Shown: positions 1 to 6,313 of the stretch, one piece after another
How the letters are laid out: each line of letters starts with the position of its first letter
Numbering within the stretch: position 1 is the first letter of the stretch
NCBI GenBank assembly: GCA_964581905.1
Contig: CAZOQJ010000134.1
Location: 1 to 6,369, forward strand
Origin: CAZBWE01 sp964581905
Lineage (GTDB): Bacteria > Planctomycetota > Phycisphaerae > Sedimentisphaerales > Anaerobacaceae
Direction: 5' to 3'
Length of the DNA stretch: 6,369 nt
The notes under the pieces: generated by a model
Seen by the model: only the letters and a program-made list of their open reading frames with translations
Told to the model about the DNA's origin: nothing
Databases searched by the model: none
Position numbers and translations under genes: made by a program

Positions 1-795
1 AGCCGATGGAATCCCAAAATGGCCCCATTTATTTTCACAAAGCGTGGAAATATTCATATTATTGACGTCAGAAAAACCTTAAGTGGCTTGCTCATAGCTC
101 GAAAGCTTCTTACTGAGGTTGTCTCTTCCGGTAAAGATGTCCTTTTTGTAGGCACAAAGCGCCAGGCCCAGAAAGCGGTCCAGGTCGTTGCAGAAAAATG
201 TGGAATGCACTATGTCTCGCAGCGATGGCTCGGCGGTACGCTCACTAATTTTAGAACTATACGTTCCCGGCTGCAACGGCTGGAAGAATTGGAAGCTATG
301 CAGGAAAATGGGGAGCTTGAGAGTGAGAGTAAGAAGCAGGCATCGAGACTAAAGCGAGAGATGCGAAAGATAAAAAGCAATCTTGAGGGCATTCGGAATC
401 TGTCTCGTTTGCCGGGAGCTGTTGTTGTGGTTGATGCAAGGAAAGAATGTATTGCCTTGCGTGAGGCCAGGAAGCTGGGGATAGCAACGGTTGGAATCCT
501 TGATACGGATTCGGACCCTGACGCTGTTGATGTGGCCATTGCTGCCAATGATGATTCCATCAGGGCGATTGAGCTGCTCCTTAACGAGTTGGCGGATGCG
601 GTGGCGACAGGTAAAACGATGGTCTCAGCCCGTCAGGAGCAGGCGCCACGCCCGCCGAAGCGGGTTCGCTCGAAAAGGCCGGCCCTTGCCCGCGCCAAGG
701 AGCCTGAGGGAGAAACTGTGGCCGCCAGCACCACAGAGGAAACACCTACAGAAGGTGAAGAGTCGGCCTCGCAGGAAACTGAACAACAAGCATAA
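1..795 (+). CDS. rpsB: 30S ribosomal protein S2, 5' end cut by window
   Basis: Structural protein of the small ribosomal subunit, added late in 30S assembly and needed for binding S1 and mRNA in well-studied bacteria. The frame is open from base 1: the six codons before the first ATG (position 19) read SRWNPK, matching the conserved RYWNPKM block of S2. That ATG is therefore internal, and roughly 20 N-terminal residues lie upstream of the window. Visible family blocks are LFVGTKRQA, QRWLGGTLTNFRT, a charged coiled-coil insert rich in Lys/Arg/Glu (about 280-390), LPGAVVVVDARKE, and the C-terminal LDTDSDPDAVD followed by ANDDSIRAI. After the core comes a tail of about 50 residues, first Arg/Lys/Pro-rich and then Glu/Thr/Ser-rich, so the whole protein would be about 284 residues against 241 in E. 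coli. It ends in tandem in-frame stops (TAATAA, 793-798). tsf follows on the same strand, the usual arrangement. Identification is very secure. Confidence 0.97.
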   Translation, partial: SRWNPKMAPFIFTKRGNIHIIDVRKTLSGLLIARKLLTEVVSSGKDVLFVGTKRQAQKAVQVVAEKCGMHYVSQRWLGGTLTNFRTIRSRLQRLEELEAMQENGELESESKKQASRLKREMRKIKSNLEGIRNLSRLPGAVVVVDARKECIALREARKLGIATVGILDTDSDPDAVDVAIAANDDSIRAIELLLNELADAVATGKTMVSARQEQAPRPPKRVRSKRPALARAKEPEGETVAASTTEETPTEGEESASQETEQQA

Positions 796-823
796 TAAAA
801 AGCAAAAAAAGGTTGGTATTTAC

Positions 824-841
824 CCGCGGTGAAACCGCCGG
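824..841 (+). promoter_or_regulatory. Hairpin in the rpsB-tsf spacer
   Basis: CCGCGGT (824-830) pairs with ACCGCCGG (834-841) around a GAA loop, giving seven base pairs with one bulged C. No T-run follows on the + strand, so it is not a standard intrinsic terminator. In E. coli the rpsB-tsf spacer holds a partial attenuator, and a similar role or an mRNA-processing role is possible here. That role is inference; only the fold is visible. Confidence 0.3.
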
Positions 842-887
842 TTGCCGTAATAACAAATACAGGTCACGAATGCCGAGTCACATAATT

Positions 888-892
888 AGGGG
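888..892 (+). promoter_or_regulatory. Ribosome binding site of tsf
   Basis: AGGGG lies 8 bases before the ATG at 901 and 11 before the second ATG at 904. The spacing favours 901, which also matches the family N-terminus (M-x-E-I-x-A-S). Confidence 0.6.
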
Positions 893-900
893 TTTTTAAG

Positions 901-1767
901 ATGATGGAAATTTCAGCCTCGATGGTGGTCAAGTTGCGGAAAATGAGCGGACAGGGAATTATGGACTGCAAAATGGCGCTTCAGGAGGCAGGCGGTGATA
1001 TCGACCAGGCTATGACCATCCTCAGGAAGAAAGGTCTGACAACATTAGCCAAGCGCGCAGAGCGGGAGACCGCAGAGGGTCTGGTTGTATGCAAAACCGG
1101 CGACGATGGAAAGACAGCTATCTTGGCAACTCTTTGCTGTGAGACCGATTTTGTGGCCAAAAGTGAAGATTTTGTAGCTGCAGCAGAAACCTTGGCCAAT
1201 TATGCCCTCGCCTGCCCAGCCGATGAGGGGGCGAAGAATATTCCCGAGACCACCATTGATGGGAAAAAATTCAGCGATATCCTGACAGAAATAGTCAGCA
1301 AGACCGGCGAGAAAATACAGGTCGGTGATTACGCAAAATACAAGCTCGACGGCCCCGGTCTTATAAGCACTTACGTTCACTTCAATCAAAAAGTCGGCAC
1401 AATGGTTCAGATTGAAACCAGTGACGAAACGACAGCCGCTGCAGATGTGCTAAAACAAACTGCATCCGATATTGCCATGCACACCACTGCAACCAAGCCG
1501 TTAGCGCTGGATAAAGAGGCAATCGCACCTGAAATAATTGAGCAGGAAAAAGCTGTTTACGCCGACCAGGTAAAGAACAAGCCCCCCAACATCGTAGATA
1601 AAATCATCCAGGGCAAGATGAAGAAATTTTTCGAGGAGAATTGCCTTTTAGACCAAAAGTTCGTCAAGGACGATAGTAAATCTGTTACTCAGGTTCTCGA
1701 TGAAGCCGCTAAGCAAGCCGGCGGCAAGGCAAAAATAAAAGGATTCGCCCGATTCGAGGTCGGATAA
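901..1767 (+). CDS. tsf: Translation elongation factor Ts (EF-Ts)
   Basis: Guanine nucleotide exchange factor that releases GDP from EF-Tu in the cytoplasm so that EF-Tu can be reloaded with GTP. The protein has 288 residues (E. coli 283). The N-terminal UBA-like domain covers about residues 1-55 and contains MSGQGIMDCKMALQEAGGD, close to the family consensus. The EF-Tu contact motif TDFVAK is intact at residues 82-87. The dimerisation/core region includes DIAMHTTATKP (about 190-200) and GKMKKFFEE (about 238-246), and the protein ends in the typical GFARFEVG. The gene starts with ATGATG; the first ATG is chosen from family alignment and ribosome-site spacing. It sits 105 bp after rpsB and 38 bp before pyrH, and is probably co-transcribed with both. 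No key residue is missing. Confidence 0.97.
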   Translation: MMEISASMVVKLRKMSGQGIMDCKMALQEAGGDIDQAMTILRKKGLTTLAKRAERETAEGLVVCKTGDDGKTAILATLCCETDFVAKSEDFVAAAETLANYALACPADEGAKNIPETTIDGKKFSDILTEIVSKTGEKIQVGDYAKYKLDGPGLISTYVHFNQKVGTMVQIETSDETTAAADVLKQTASDIAMHTTATKPLALDKEAIAPEIIEQEKAVYADQVKNKPPNIVDKIIQGKMKKFFEENCLLDQKFVKDDSKSVTQVLDEAAKQAGGKAKIKGFARFEVG

Positions 1768-1805
1768 AATACGATATACAACATACGAAATACCATATAC
1801 GGAAA
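1768..1805 (+). repeat. AT-rich spacer of short degenerate direct repeats
   Basis: The tsf-pyrH gap is almost wholly made of near-copies of one short unit: ATACGATATAC (1769-1779), ATACGAAATAC (1783-1793) and ATATACGGAAA (1795-1805). The period is 12 to 14 bases. The stretch contains no convincing hairpin or promoter. Whether the unit recurs elsewhere in the genome cannot be seen here. Confidence 0.45.
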
Positions 1806-2522
1806 ATGGCGAAGTGCAAATATAATCGTGTGTTATTGAAGCTTTCCGGTGAAAGCTTTTGTGGGCCTGGCGAATTTGGAATTGACGGCTCGGCCCTTCA
1901 ATCGCTGGCCGAAAGGATATCGGAGATTTGCAAACTCGGCCCGCAGGTCGCCGTTGTTGTCGGGGCTGGTAATTTCGTCAGAGGCGAAACTTTTTCCAGG
2001 GTCAGCAACATACCCCGCAACACTGCCGATTATATGGGGATGTTAGCTACCATTATCAACTCTTGTGCCCTGCAGGAGACGCTTGAAAAGCTCGGCCAGC
2101 CAACCAGGGTCCTAAGTGCCATAGAAGTCGCAGCTATGTGTGAGCCGTTTATCCGCAGACGTGCACTTCGACACCTTGAGCAGGGAAGAGTTGCGATATT
2201 GGCTGGTGGAACAGGAAATCCATTCTTTACCACCGATACCTGTGCGGCACTACGGGCTGCTGAGCTTGATGCGGATGTGCTGATAAAGGCGACAAAGGTC
2301 GAGGGTGTCTATAGCGATGACCCTGTAAAAAATCCGGATGCCAAGCTATTTAAAAAATTATCTTACAATGACCTGCTCAACAAAAATCTCAGGATAATGG
2401 ACCATTCGGCAATAAGTCTTTGTCGGGAAAATAACATCCCGATTATTGTTTTGAATATCTCCAAAAAGGGCAATATAGCCAAGGCCTTCTATGGTGAAAA
2501 AGTTGGCACTGTTGTAAGCTGA
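1806..2522 (+). CDS. pyrH: UMP kinase (uridylate kinase)
   Basis: Phosphorylates UMP to UDP with ATP in the cytoplasm, the first step from UMP to all other pyrimidine nucleotides; the bacterial enzyme is a hexamer of the amino-acid-kinase fold. The protein has 238 residues (E. coli 241). Visible motifs are LKLSGES (residues 11-17, ATP/phosphate-binding Lys), VVGAGNFVRG (51-60, glycine-rich loop), TADYMGMLAT (73-82, UMP-binding Asp), GGTGNPFFTTD (134-144, UMP/phosphate binding), KATKVEGVYSDDP (161-173, nucleotide binding) and MDHSAISLC (198-206). The glycine loop reads GAGN rather than the commoner GGGN. No good ribosome binding site is seen: the only GGA is two bases from the ATG. The start agrees with the family N-terminus and with the end of tsf. 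The gene ends 15 bp before frr. Confidence 0.96.
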   Translation: MAKCKYNRVLLKLSGESFCGPGEFGIDGSALQSLAERISEICKLGPQVAVVVGAGNFVRGETFSRVSNIPRNTADYMGMLATIINSCALQETLEKLGQPTRVLSAIEVAAMCEPFIRRRALRHLEQGRVAILAGGTGNPFFTTDTCAALRAAELDADVLIKATKVEGVYSDDPVKNPDAKLFKKLSYNDLLNKNLRIMDHSAISLCRENNIPIIVLNISKKGNIAKAFYGEKVGTVVS

Positions 2523-2526
2523 TTGC

Positions 2527-2532
2527 GGAGAT
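2527..2532 (+). promoter_or_regulatory. Ribosome binding site that fixes the frr start
   Basis: GGAGAT begins 11 bases before the ATG at 2538, with 7 bases between GGAG and ATG. It lies inside the frame that would open at TTG 2523, so it argues for ATG 2538 as the true start. Confidence 0.7.
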
Positions 2533-2537
2533 TACAT

Positions 2538-3098
2538 ATGCCCCTTAAAGAAATAGTCTCTGATACAGAATCCAAAATGAAAAAGGCACTTGAAGCTCTG
2601 CATGATGAGCTAAAAATCATTCGCAGCGGCAGGGCTTCCACGGCTCTGGTTGAGAACATAAAGGCCGACTTCTATGGTACGCCTACTCCGTTAAAACAAA
2701 TGGCGACCCTGGCAGCGCCGCAGGTGGATATGATTGTGATAAAGCCGTTTGACCCCACTTCGGTTAAGGCCATCGAAACCGCAATCAAAAGTAGTGACCT
2801 GAGCATTGCACCGATTGTGGATGGCAAGCTTATCCGCCTCAACATTCCGCCGCTTAGCGAGGAAAGAAGAAAGCAGCTTGTTCAGCAGGTCAAGCAAACA
2901 GGCGAGCAGTCCAAAGTTGGTATTCGCAACATCCGAAGAGATGCAAACAAACACCTCGAAAAGCAGCAGAAAGACAAAGTTATCACCGAAGACGACCTCG
3001 GAAAGGGCAAAAAGCAAATCGATGACATCACCAGGCGGTACACCGACAAGGTCGACGAGGTTGTCAAGCACAAATCAGACGAAATAATGCTCGACTGA
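2538..3098 (+). CDS. frr: Ribosome recycling factor (RRF)
   Basis: Works with EF-G (and IF3) in the cytoplasm to split the post-termination ribosome. From ATG 2538 the product has 186 residues, against 185 in E. coli. An in-frame TTG at 2523, just after the pyrH stop, would add five residues (MRRLH) with no family counterpart and would bury the GGAG site, so it is rejected as the start. Family blocks in order are IRSGRAS (28-34), FYGTPTPLKQ (45-54, start of the beta-rich domain II), PPLSEERRK (104-112, hinge back to the three-helix domain I), RNIRRDAN (130-137, ribosome-contacting helix) and ITEDD (149-153). The C-terminal helix is complete and ends EIMLD. Only 15 bp separate it from pyrH, so the two are probably translated from one message. 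Confidence 0.97.
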   Translation: MPLKEIVSDTESKMKKALEALHDELKIIRSGRASTALVENIKADFYGTPTPLKQMATLAAPQVDMIVIKPFDPTSVKAIETAIKSSDLSIAPIVDGKLIRLNIPPLSEERRKQLVQQVKQTGEQSKVGIRNIRRDANKHLEKQQKDKVITEDDLGKGKKQIDDITRRYTDKVDEVVKHKSDEIMLD

Positions 3099-3132
3099 TT
3101 TTCTCATCGTTTAAGCCTGTGTATGCGGAGTT

Positions 3133-3138
3133 TATAAT
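3133..3138 (+). promoter_or_regulatory. Possible -10 box upstream of the AsmA-like gene
   Basis: A perfect TATAAT lies 51 bp before the ATG at 3184, in the 85-bp gap after frr. The best -35 at 17-bp spacing is TTTAAG (3110-3115), only three of six matches to TTGACA, and no TG extension is present. A promoter giving the downstream gene its own transcription is plausible but unproven. No terminator is visible in this gap, so read-through from frr also fits. Confidence 0.3.
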
Positions 3139-3173
3139 TGGCTTTTAACCCACTTATGCACTGAAGTTATTCC

Positions 3174-3179
3174 GGGGGA
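3174..3179 (+). promoter_or_regulatory. Strong ribosome binding site of the AsmA-like gene
   Basis: GGGGGA lies 4 bases before ATG 3184 and 7 before ATG 3187. The spacing favours the second ATG slightly; the difference is one residue. Confidence 0.6.
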
Positions 3180-3183
3180 CAAA

Positions 3184-6100
3184 ATGATGCAAGCCGAAGA
3201 AAAACCTAAAGCTGAGCCGCAAAAAAGAACATGGAAAAAGGTGTTCAGGTTAATATTGGTGATTGCGGCTGTTCTCATTGTCTTAGCAGTTCTCCTTGTG
3301 CCTGTATTTGTATCATCCGAGAGAGGCCGGCAAATAATACTGACCGGGATTAATAATGCAATCGACGGCAAAACAGATTTTACGCATCTGTCAATGGGTT
3401 GGTTCAAGGGCATCAAGGTTGCAGATTTTAGTTTCAACGATAATGCCGGCCGGACTTCCGTCCAAGTCAGGCAAATCGCTACAAAACCGCACTATGGCTC
3501 AATTCTGATGGGCAATTTGTCCTTCGGCCAAACGACCATCGACCAGCCAAAAATAAGTATAAATCTCAAAGCCCAACCTGCGGCAGGAATCAAACATGTT
3601 AGAGGACCGGTACCGGTTCCCGTAAAAACAAAGAATATCAATCTTACAGCGGATGTTGACATTAACAATGGCAGATTAAAGGTGACAGATTCAAAAGACA
3701 GAACCGTTGAACTTTCGCAGATAAATTCGAGAGTGGATCTACGACCAGTAGGCCAGCAAACAAATTTCGATATAAATTTGGCTGTAGTGGATAAAGATAA
3801 ACACTCACAAGTCCATGCAGCCGGCCAAATCGCCCAGGCAAAAACCGGCTGGAGTTTCAAGGGAACAAGCGGCGATTTTGTCGTTGAAGTTAACGAGTTG
3901 GATCTTGAGTCCCTTGCGCCATTTTTTACGTTAGCCGGACTTGAGGTTCAGGCCAAAGGGGTGGTTTCGGCTGACATAGATAGTCAGATTAAAAATGGTA
4001 AGGTTGAGAATTTAAGCGGCATAATCAACGCAATGAATCTGGACGTAACAGCTGCCGAGTTGAAAGGTGACAGAATAAAAACCAGCACTTTGGATGTTGA
4101 TGTCAAACTGAGCCGCAAGGCCGATGTGATAGATATCGACAAGCTGCGTCTTAAAAGCGATTGGGCTGATATCACAGCCGGCGGGACTGTTCCCACGACC
4201 TTCAAGTTTCTATCCGATTTCTTACGGCCTGATTCAAATTACGACTTAAAGGCCGATTTTGATTGTGATTTAGCTGCGGTTCTTTCGCAAATGCCGAAAA
4301 CTTTAGGGATAAAAGAAGGTACGGAAATAACAGCCGGCCGACTGGACGGTAATATTCAAACATCCACCGAAGCCGGCCAAAGAAGAATCCAGGGTCGGGC
4401 AACACTCTCAGGACTACAGGGCATAATCGAAGGAAAGCAAATCTCCCTGTCACAGCCCATCCAGGCTCAAACTCAAATGTCATCTGATAATAAAATCATA
4501 AAGTTTGACAAATTAGATGTGTCTTCTTCATTTGCCAAAATCAATTGCACCGGCACTGCTGAATTACTCAATTTTTATGCCGATGTAGACTTGAGAAAGT
4601 TCCAGTCGGAATTAGGGCAATTCGCAGATTTTGGCCCGTACCAGATAGCAGGTGAGCTTTCCGGCAAAGGCCAGGCCTCTATCAAAGAAGACAAGTTTGC
4701 AGCTATCGGCTCATCCACCGTTAAAGATGTTGTGATTGCTTCAGCAGAAGCTACTGCTTCTGAACAAGCCGCCGACATTGATTTTTCTTTTGCTATCGAC
4801 CGGAAGAATAACTTCATTGTCGTTGATTCCATAAAAGCAGACGCGACTCTTGGCCGGGTCGCTGTAAAAGATGCGGTTATACCGTTGAATGAAAAAGCCG
4901 CAAAATCTATGAACCTGCCCATCTCTGCGAACAATGTCAACCTTCGCAAGCTCCAGCCATTTTTAGTTCTATTTGCATCCTTTCCAAAGCAAATGCAGTT
5001 GGAAGGCACCGCTGAATCGGATATATCTATCAGCTCTAAAAAAGAAATCTACACAGTTACAACTGACTCGACAAAAATTAAGAATCTAAAGGTGCATTAC
5101 CCTGACCAGAGACCTTTTGAACCGGATGAAGTTTCGCTGGTTTTCGATGCAGAGATTGACCCGCAGCAGAAAACTATCAATGTCAAAAAATTCAACCTTC
5201 AAAGCCCGCAAATAAAGATTAAAAAAGGCAGGTTTGAACAGGTAAAAAAAGCCGGCATAATTAAATTAGATGGTAGCGTTGATTGTGAATACGACTGGTC
5301 GGCTGTCGGTACTTTAGCCGGCCCGTTTTTGCCGCGGGGCTTAAAGCTTCAAGGCAAAAGGGTAGACACCATTAGCTTCGCCAGCGAATATCCGGCAGGC
5401 CAGCCGGAAGGAATACTGGCCAATCTTAATACAAAAACCAAACTGGGTTTTGACAAGGCTGAGTATAAGGGCCTGCACTTTGGCCCAACTGAGACAGATA
5501 TTCGAATCCAAAACGGCTTATTAAATATCGCTCCATTTTCTACGGCCGTCAACAATGGCAGGTTGAACTTTGCCGCGGGGATAGACCTCCGGCAAAAACC
5601 TATGGTCCTGCAAACCACAGGCCCTATGCAAATCATAGATAAGGTCCAAATCAACGAGCAGGTGAGCGACAATCTTTTGATAAATCTAAATCCAATTTTC
5701 AAAGACCAGGCGGGTATTACCGGAATTGCAAATTTCCATTCTGAGAAGCTTGTTATACCGCTTGGAAGAGACACAAATATGCAGCCGGAAATTATGGGAA
5801 CGGTCGGGATTGAAAATATGAAATTGCAGGCAAAGGGCCTTGTTGGAAATATCCTGTCAAGGACGCGGACCGGCAGTAGCATTGATGCAGCGGTACTTCC
5901 TACAAAATTTGTTTTAAGGGAAGGTAAGCTGAGTTATGATAATATGCAGATTAATCTGGATAAGTATCCGACCAATTTCGGCGGCTCTATCGGGCCTAAG
6001 AGAATACTGAATATGAAGGTTTTAACACCTTATGTTCTGACAAAGGATTTTAACCTGCAAGCGATAAGAATTGGCGAAGAAACCACAGCGGAGAGGATTA

Positions 6101-6222
6101 TTCTCCCGCTTACTGGTACTCTTGACAGGCCGGAGCTTAATTGGGGCAAGCTGACGGAAGAGCTGCTCAAACAGCAATTAAGGCAACGGCTCCAGGAAGG
6201 GCTTGAAGAACTGCTCAAGTAG
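3184..6222 (+). CDS. AsmA/TamB-like membrane-anchored periplasmic protein, 1012 residues
   Basis: Likely a member of the AsmA-like superfamily (AsmA, TamB, YhdP, YdbH), whose members span the periplasm and carry phospholipid between inner and outer membranes or support outer-membrane assembly. Residues 1-20 are charged and cytoplasmic (rich in Lys/Glu); 21-43 form one hydrophobic helix (FRLILVIAAV then LIVLAVLLVPVFV). It is best read as an uncleaved N-terminal anchor. Directly after it come SSERGRQIILTGIN and LSMGWFKGIKVADFSF, typical of how AsmA-like proteins begin outside the membrane. The remaining ~930 residues are beta-rich with alternating polar and hydrophobic residues, and phrases such as NNGRL recur (161-165, 791-795). 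Six degenerate copies of one unit lie at about 105-135 residue spacing. The C-terminus has LTGTLDRPELNW, a common AsmA/TamB closing phrase, then a Leu/Gln/Glu-rich amphipathic helix (about 988-1012). Starts at ATG 3184 or 3187. Exact subfamily and cargo cannot be told. It follows frr by 85 bp. Confidence 0.8.
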   Translation: MMQAEEKPKAEPQKRTWKKVFRLILVIAAVLIVLAVLLVPVFVSSERGRQIILTGINNAIDGKTDFTHLSMGWFKGIKVADFSFNDNAGRTSVQVRQIATKPHYGSILMGNLSFGQTTIDQPKISINLKAQPAAGIKHVRGPVPVPVKTKNINLTADVDINNGRLKVTDSKDRTVELSQINSRVDLRPVGQQTNFDINLAVVDKDKHSQVHAAGQIAQAKTGWSFKGTSGDFVVEVNELDLESLAPFFTLAGLEVQAKGVVSADIDSQIKNGKVENLSGIINAMNLDVTAAELKGDRIKTSTLDVDVKLSRKADVIDIDKLRLKSDWADITAGGTVPTTFKFLSDFLRPDSNYDLKADFDCDLAAVLSQMPKTLGIKEGTEITAGRLDGNIQTSTEAGQRRIQGRATLSGLQGIIEGKQISLSQPIQAQTQMSSDNKIIKFDKLDVSSSFAKINCTGTAELLNFYADVDLRKFQSELGQFADFGPYQIAGELSGKGQASIKEDKFAAIGSSTVKDVVIASAEATASEQAADIDFSFAIDRKNNFIVVDSIKADATLGRVAVKDAVIPLNEKAAKSMNLPISANNVNLRKLQPFLVLFASFPKQMQLEGTAESDISISSKKEIYTVTTDSTKIKNLKVHYPDQRPFEPDEVSLVFDAEIDPQQKTINVKKFNLQSPQIKIKKGRFEQVKKAGIIKLDGSVDCEYDWSAVGTLAGPFLPRGLKLQGKRVDTISFASEYPAGQPEGILANLNTKTKLGFDKAEYKGLHFGPTETDIRIQNGLLNIAPFSTAVNNGRLNFAAGIDLRQKPMVLQTTGPMQIIDKVQINEQVSDNLLINLNPIFKDQAGITGIANFHSEKLVIPLGRDTNMQPEIMGTVGIENMKLQAKGLVGNILSRTRTGSSIDAAVLPTKFVLREGKLSYDNMQINLDKYPTNFGGSIGPKRILNMKVLTPYVLTKDFNLQAIRIGEETTAERIILPLTGTLDRPELNWGKLTEELLKQQLRQRLQEGLEELLK

Positions 6223-6225
6223 AAA

Positions 6226-6250
6226 AGCTCCCCCGGTGGAACTGGGGGCT
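6226..6250. terminator. GC-rich hairpin after the AsmA-like gene, possible terminator
   Basis: CCCCCGGT (6230-6237) pairs with ACTGGGGG (6241-6248) around a GGA loop, eight pairs including one G-U. After a two-base bulge two more pairs join at the base. On the + strand it is followed by AAATATG, not a T-run. On the - strand it is followed directly by CTTTTC, so it resembles a terminator better in that direction. It starts four bases after the AsmA-like stop codon, so ending or stabilising that message is the simplest role. Confidence 0.45.
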
Positions 6251-6267
6251 AAATATGAAAGTGCACT

Positions 6268-6289
6268 CGTCTTGGCGTAGGCCAAGACG
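6268..6289. repeat. Perfect 9-bp inverted repeat
   Basis: CGTCTTGGC (6268-6276) and GCCAAGACG (6281-6289) are exact inverted copies around the loop GTAG. There is no T-run on either side. It lies 25 bp before the ribosome site of the next gene, so it could be a leader structure, an operator, or part of a dispersed palindrome. Confidence 0.5.
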
Positions 6290-6301
6290 TAGCCAGATTA
6301 G

Positions 6302-6307
6302 AAAGGA
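6302..6307 (+). promoter_or_regulatory. Ribosome binding site of the 3' partial gene
   Basis: AAAGGA lies 6 bases before ATG 6314. An in-frame ATG at 6308 touches this site and is therefore less likely as the start. Confidence 0.45.
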
Positions 6308-6313
6308 ATGAGG

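Noticed and set aside
19..21. ATG 19 as the start of rpsB
   Set aside because: The codons before it encode the conserved RWNPK block, so the gene begins before the window.
491..832. Overlapping 113-codon + strand frame across the rpsB tail
   Set aside because: It overlaps a secure gene and its Arg-rich product resembles no known protein; it follows from the codon bias of rpsB.
881..886. CATAAT as a -10 box for tsf
   Set aside because: No acceptable -35 lies 16-18 bp upstream, and transcription would begin almost at the ribosome site.
2523..2537. TTG start for frr adding five residues
   Set aside because: The extension has no RRF family counterpart and contains the GGAG ribosome site for ATG 2538, which gives the normal length of 186 residues.
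5349..5882. 177-codon - strand frame inside the AsmA-like gene
   Set aside because: It is fully antisense to a long, coherent protein with family features, has no clear ribosome site, and its product is low in charged residues as shadow frames often are.
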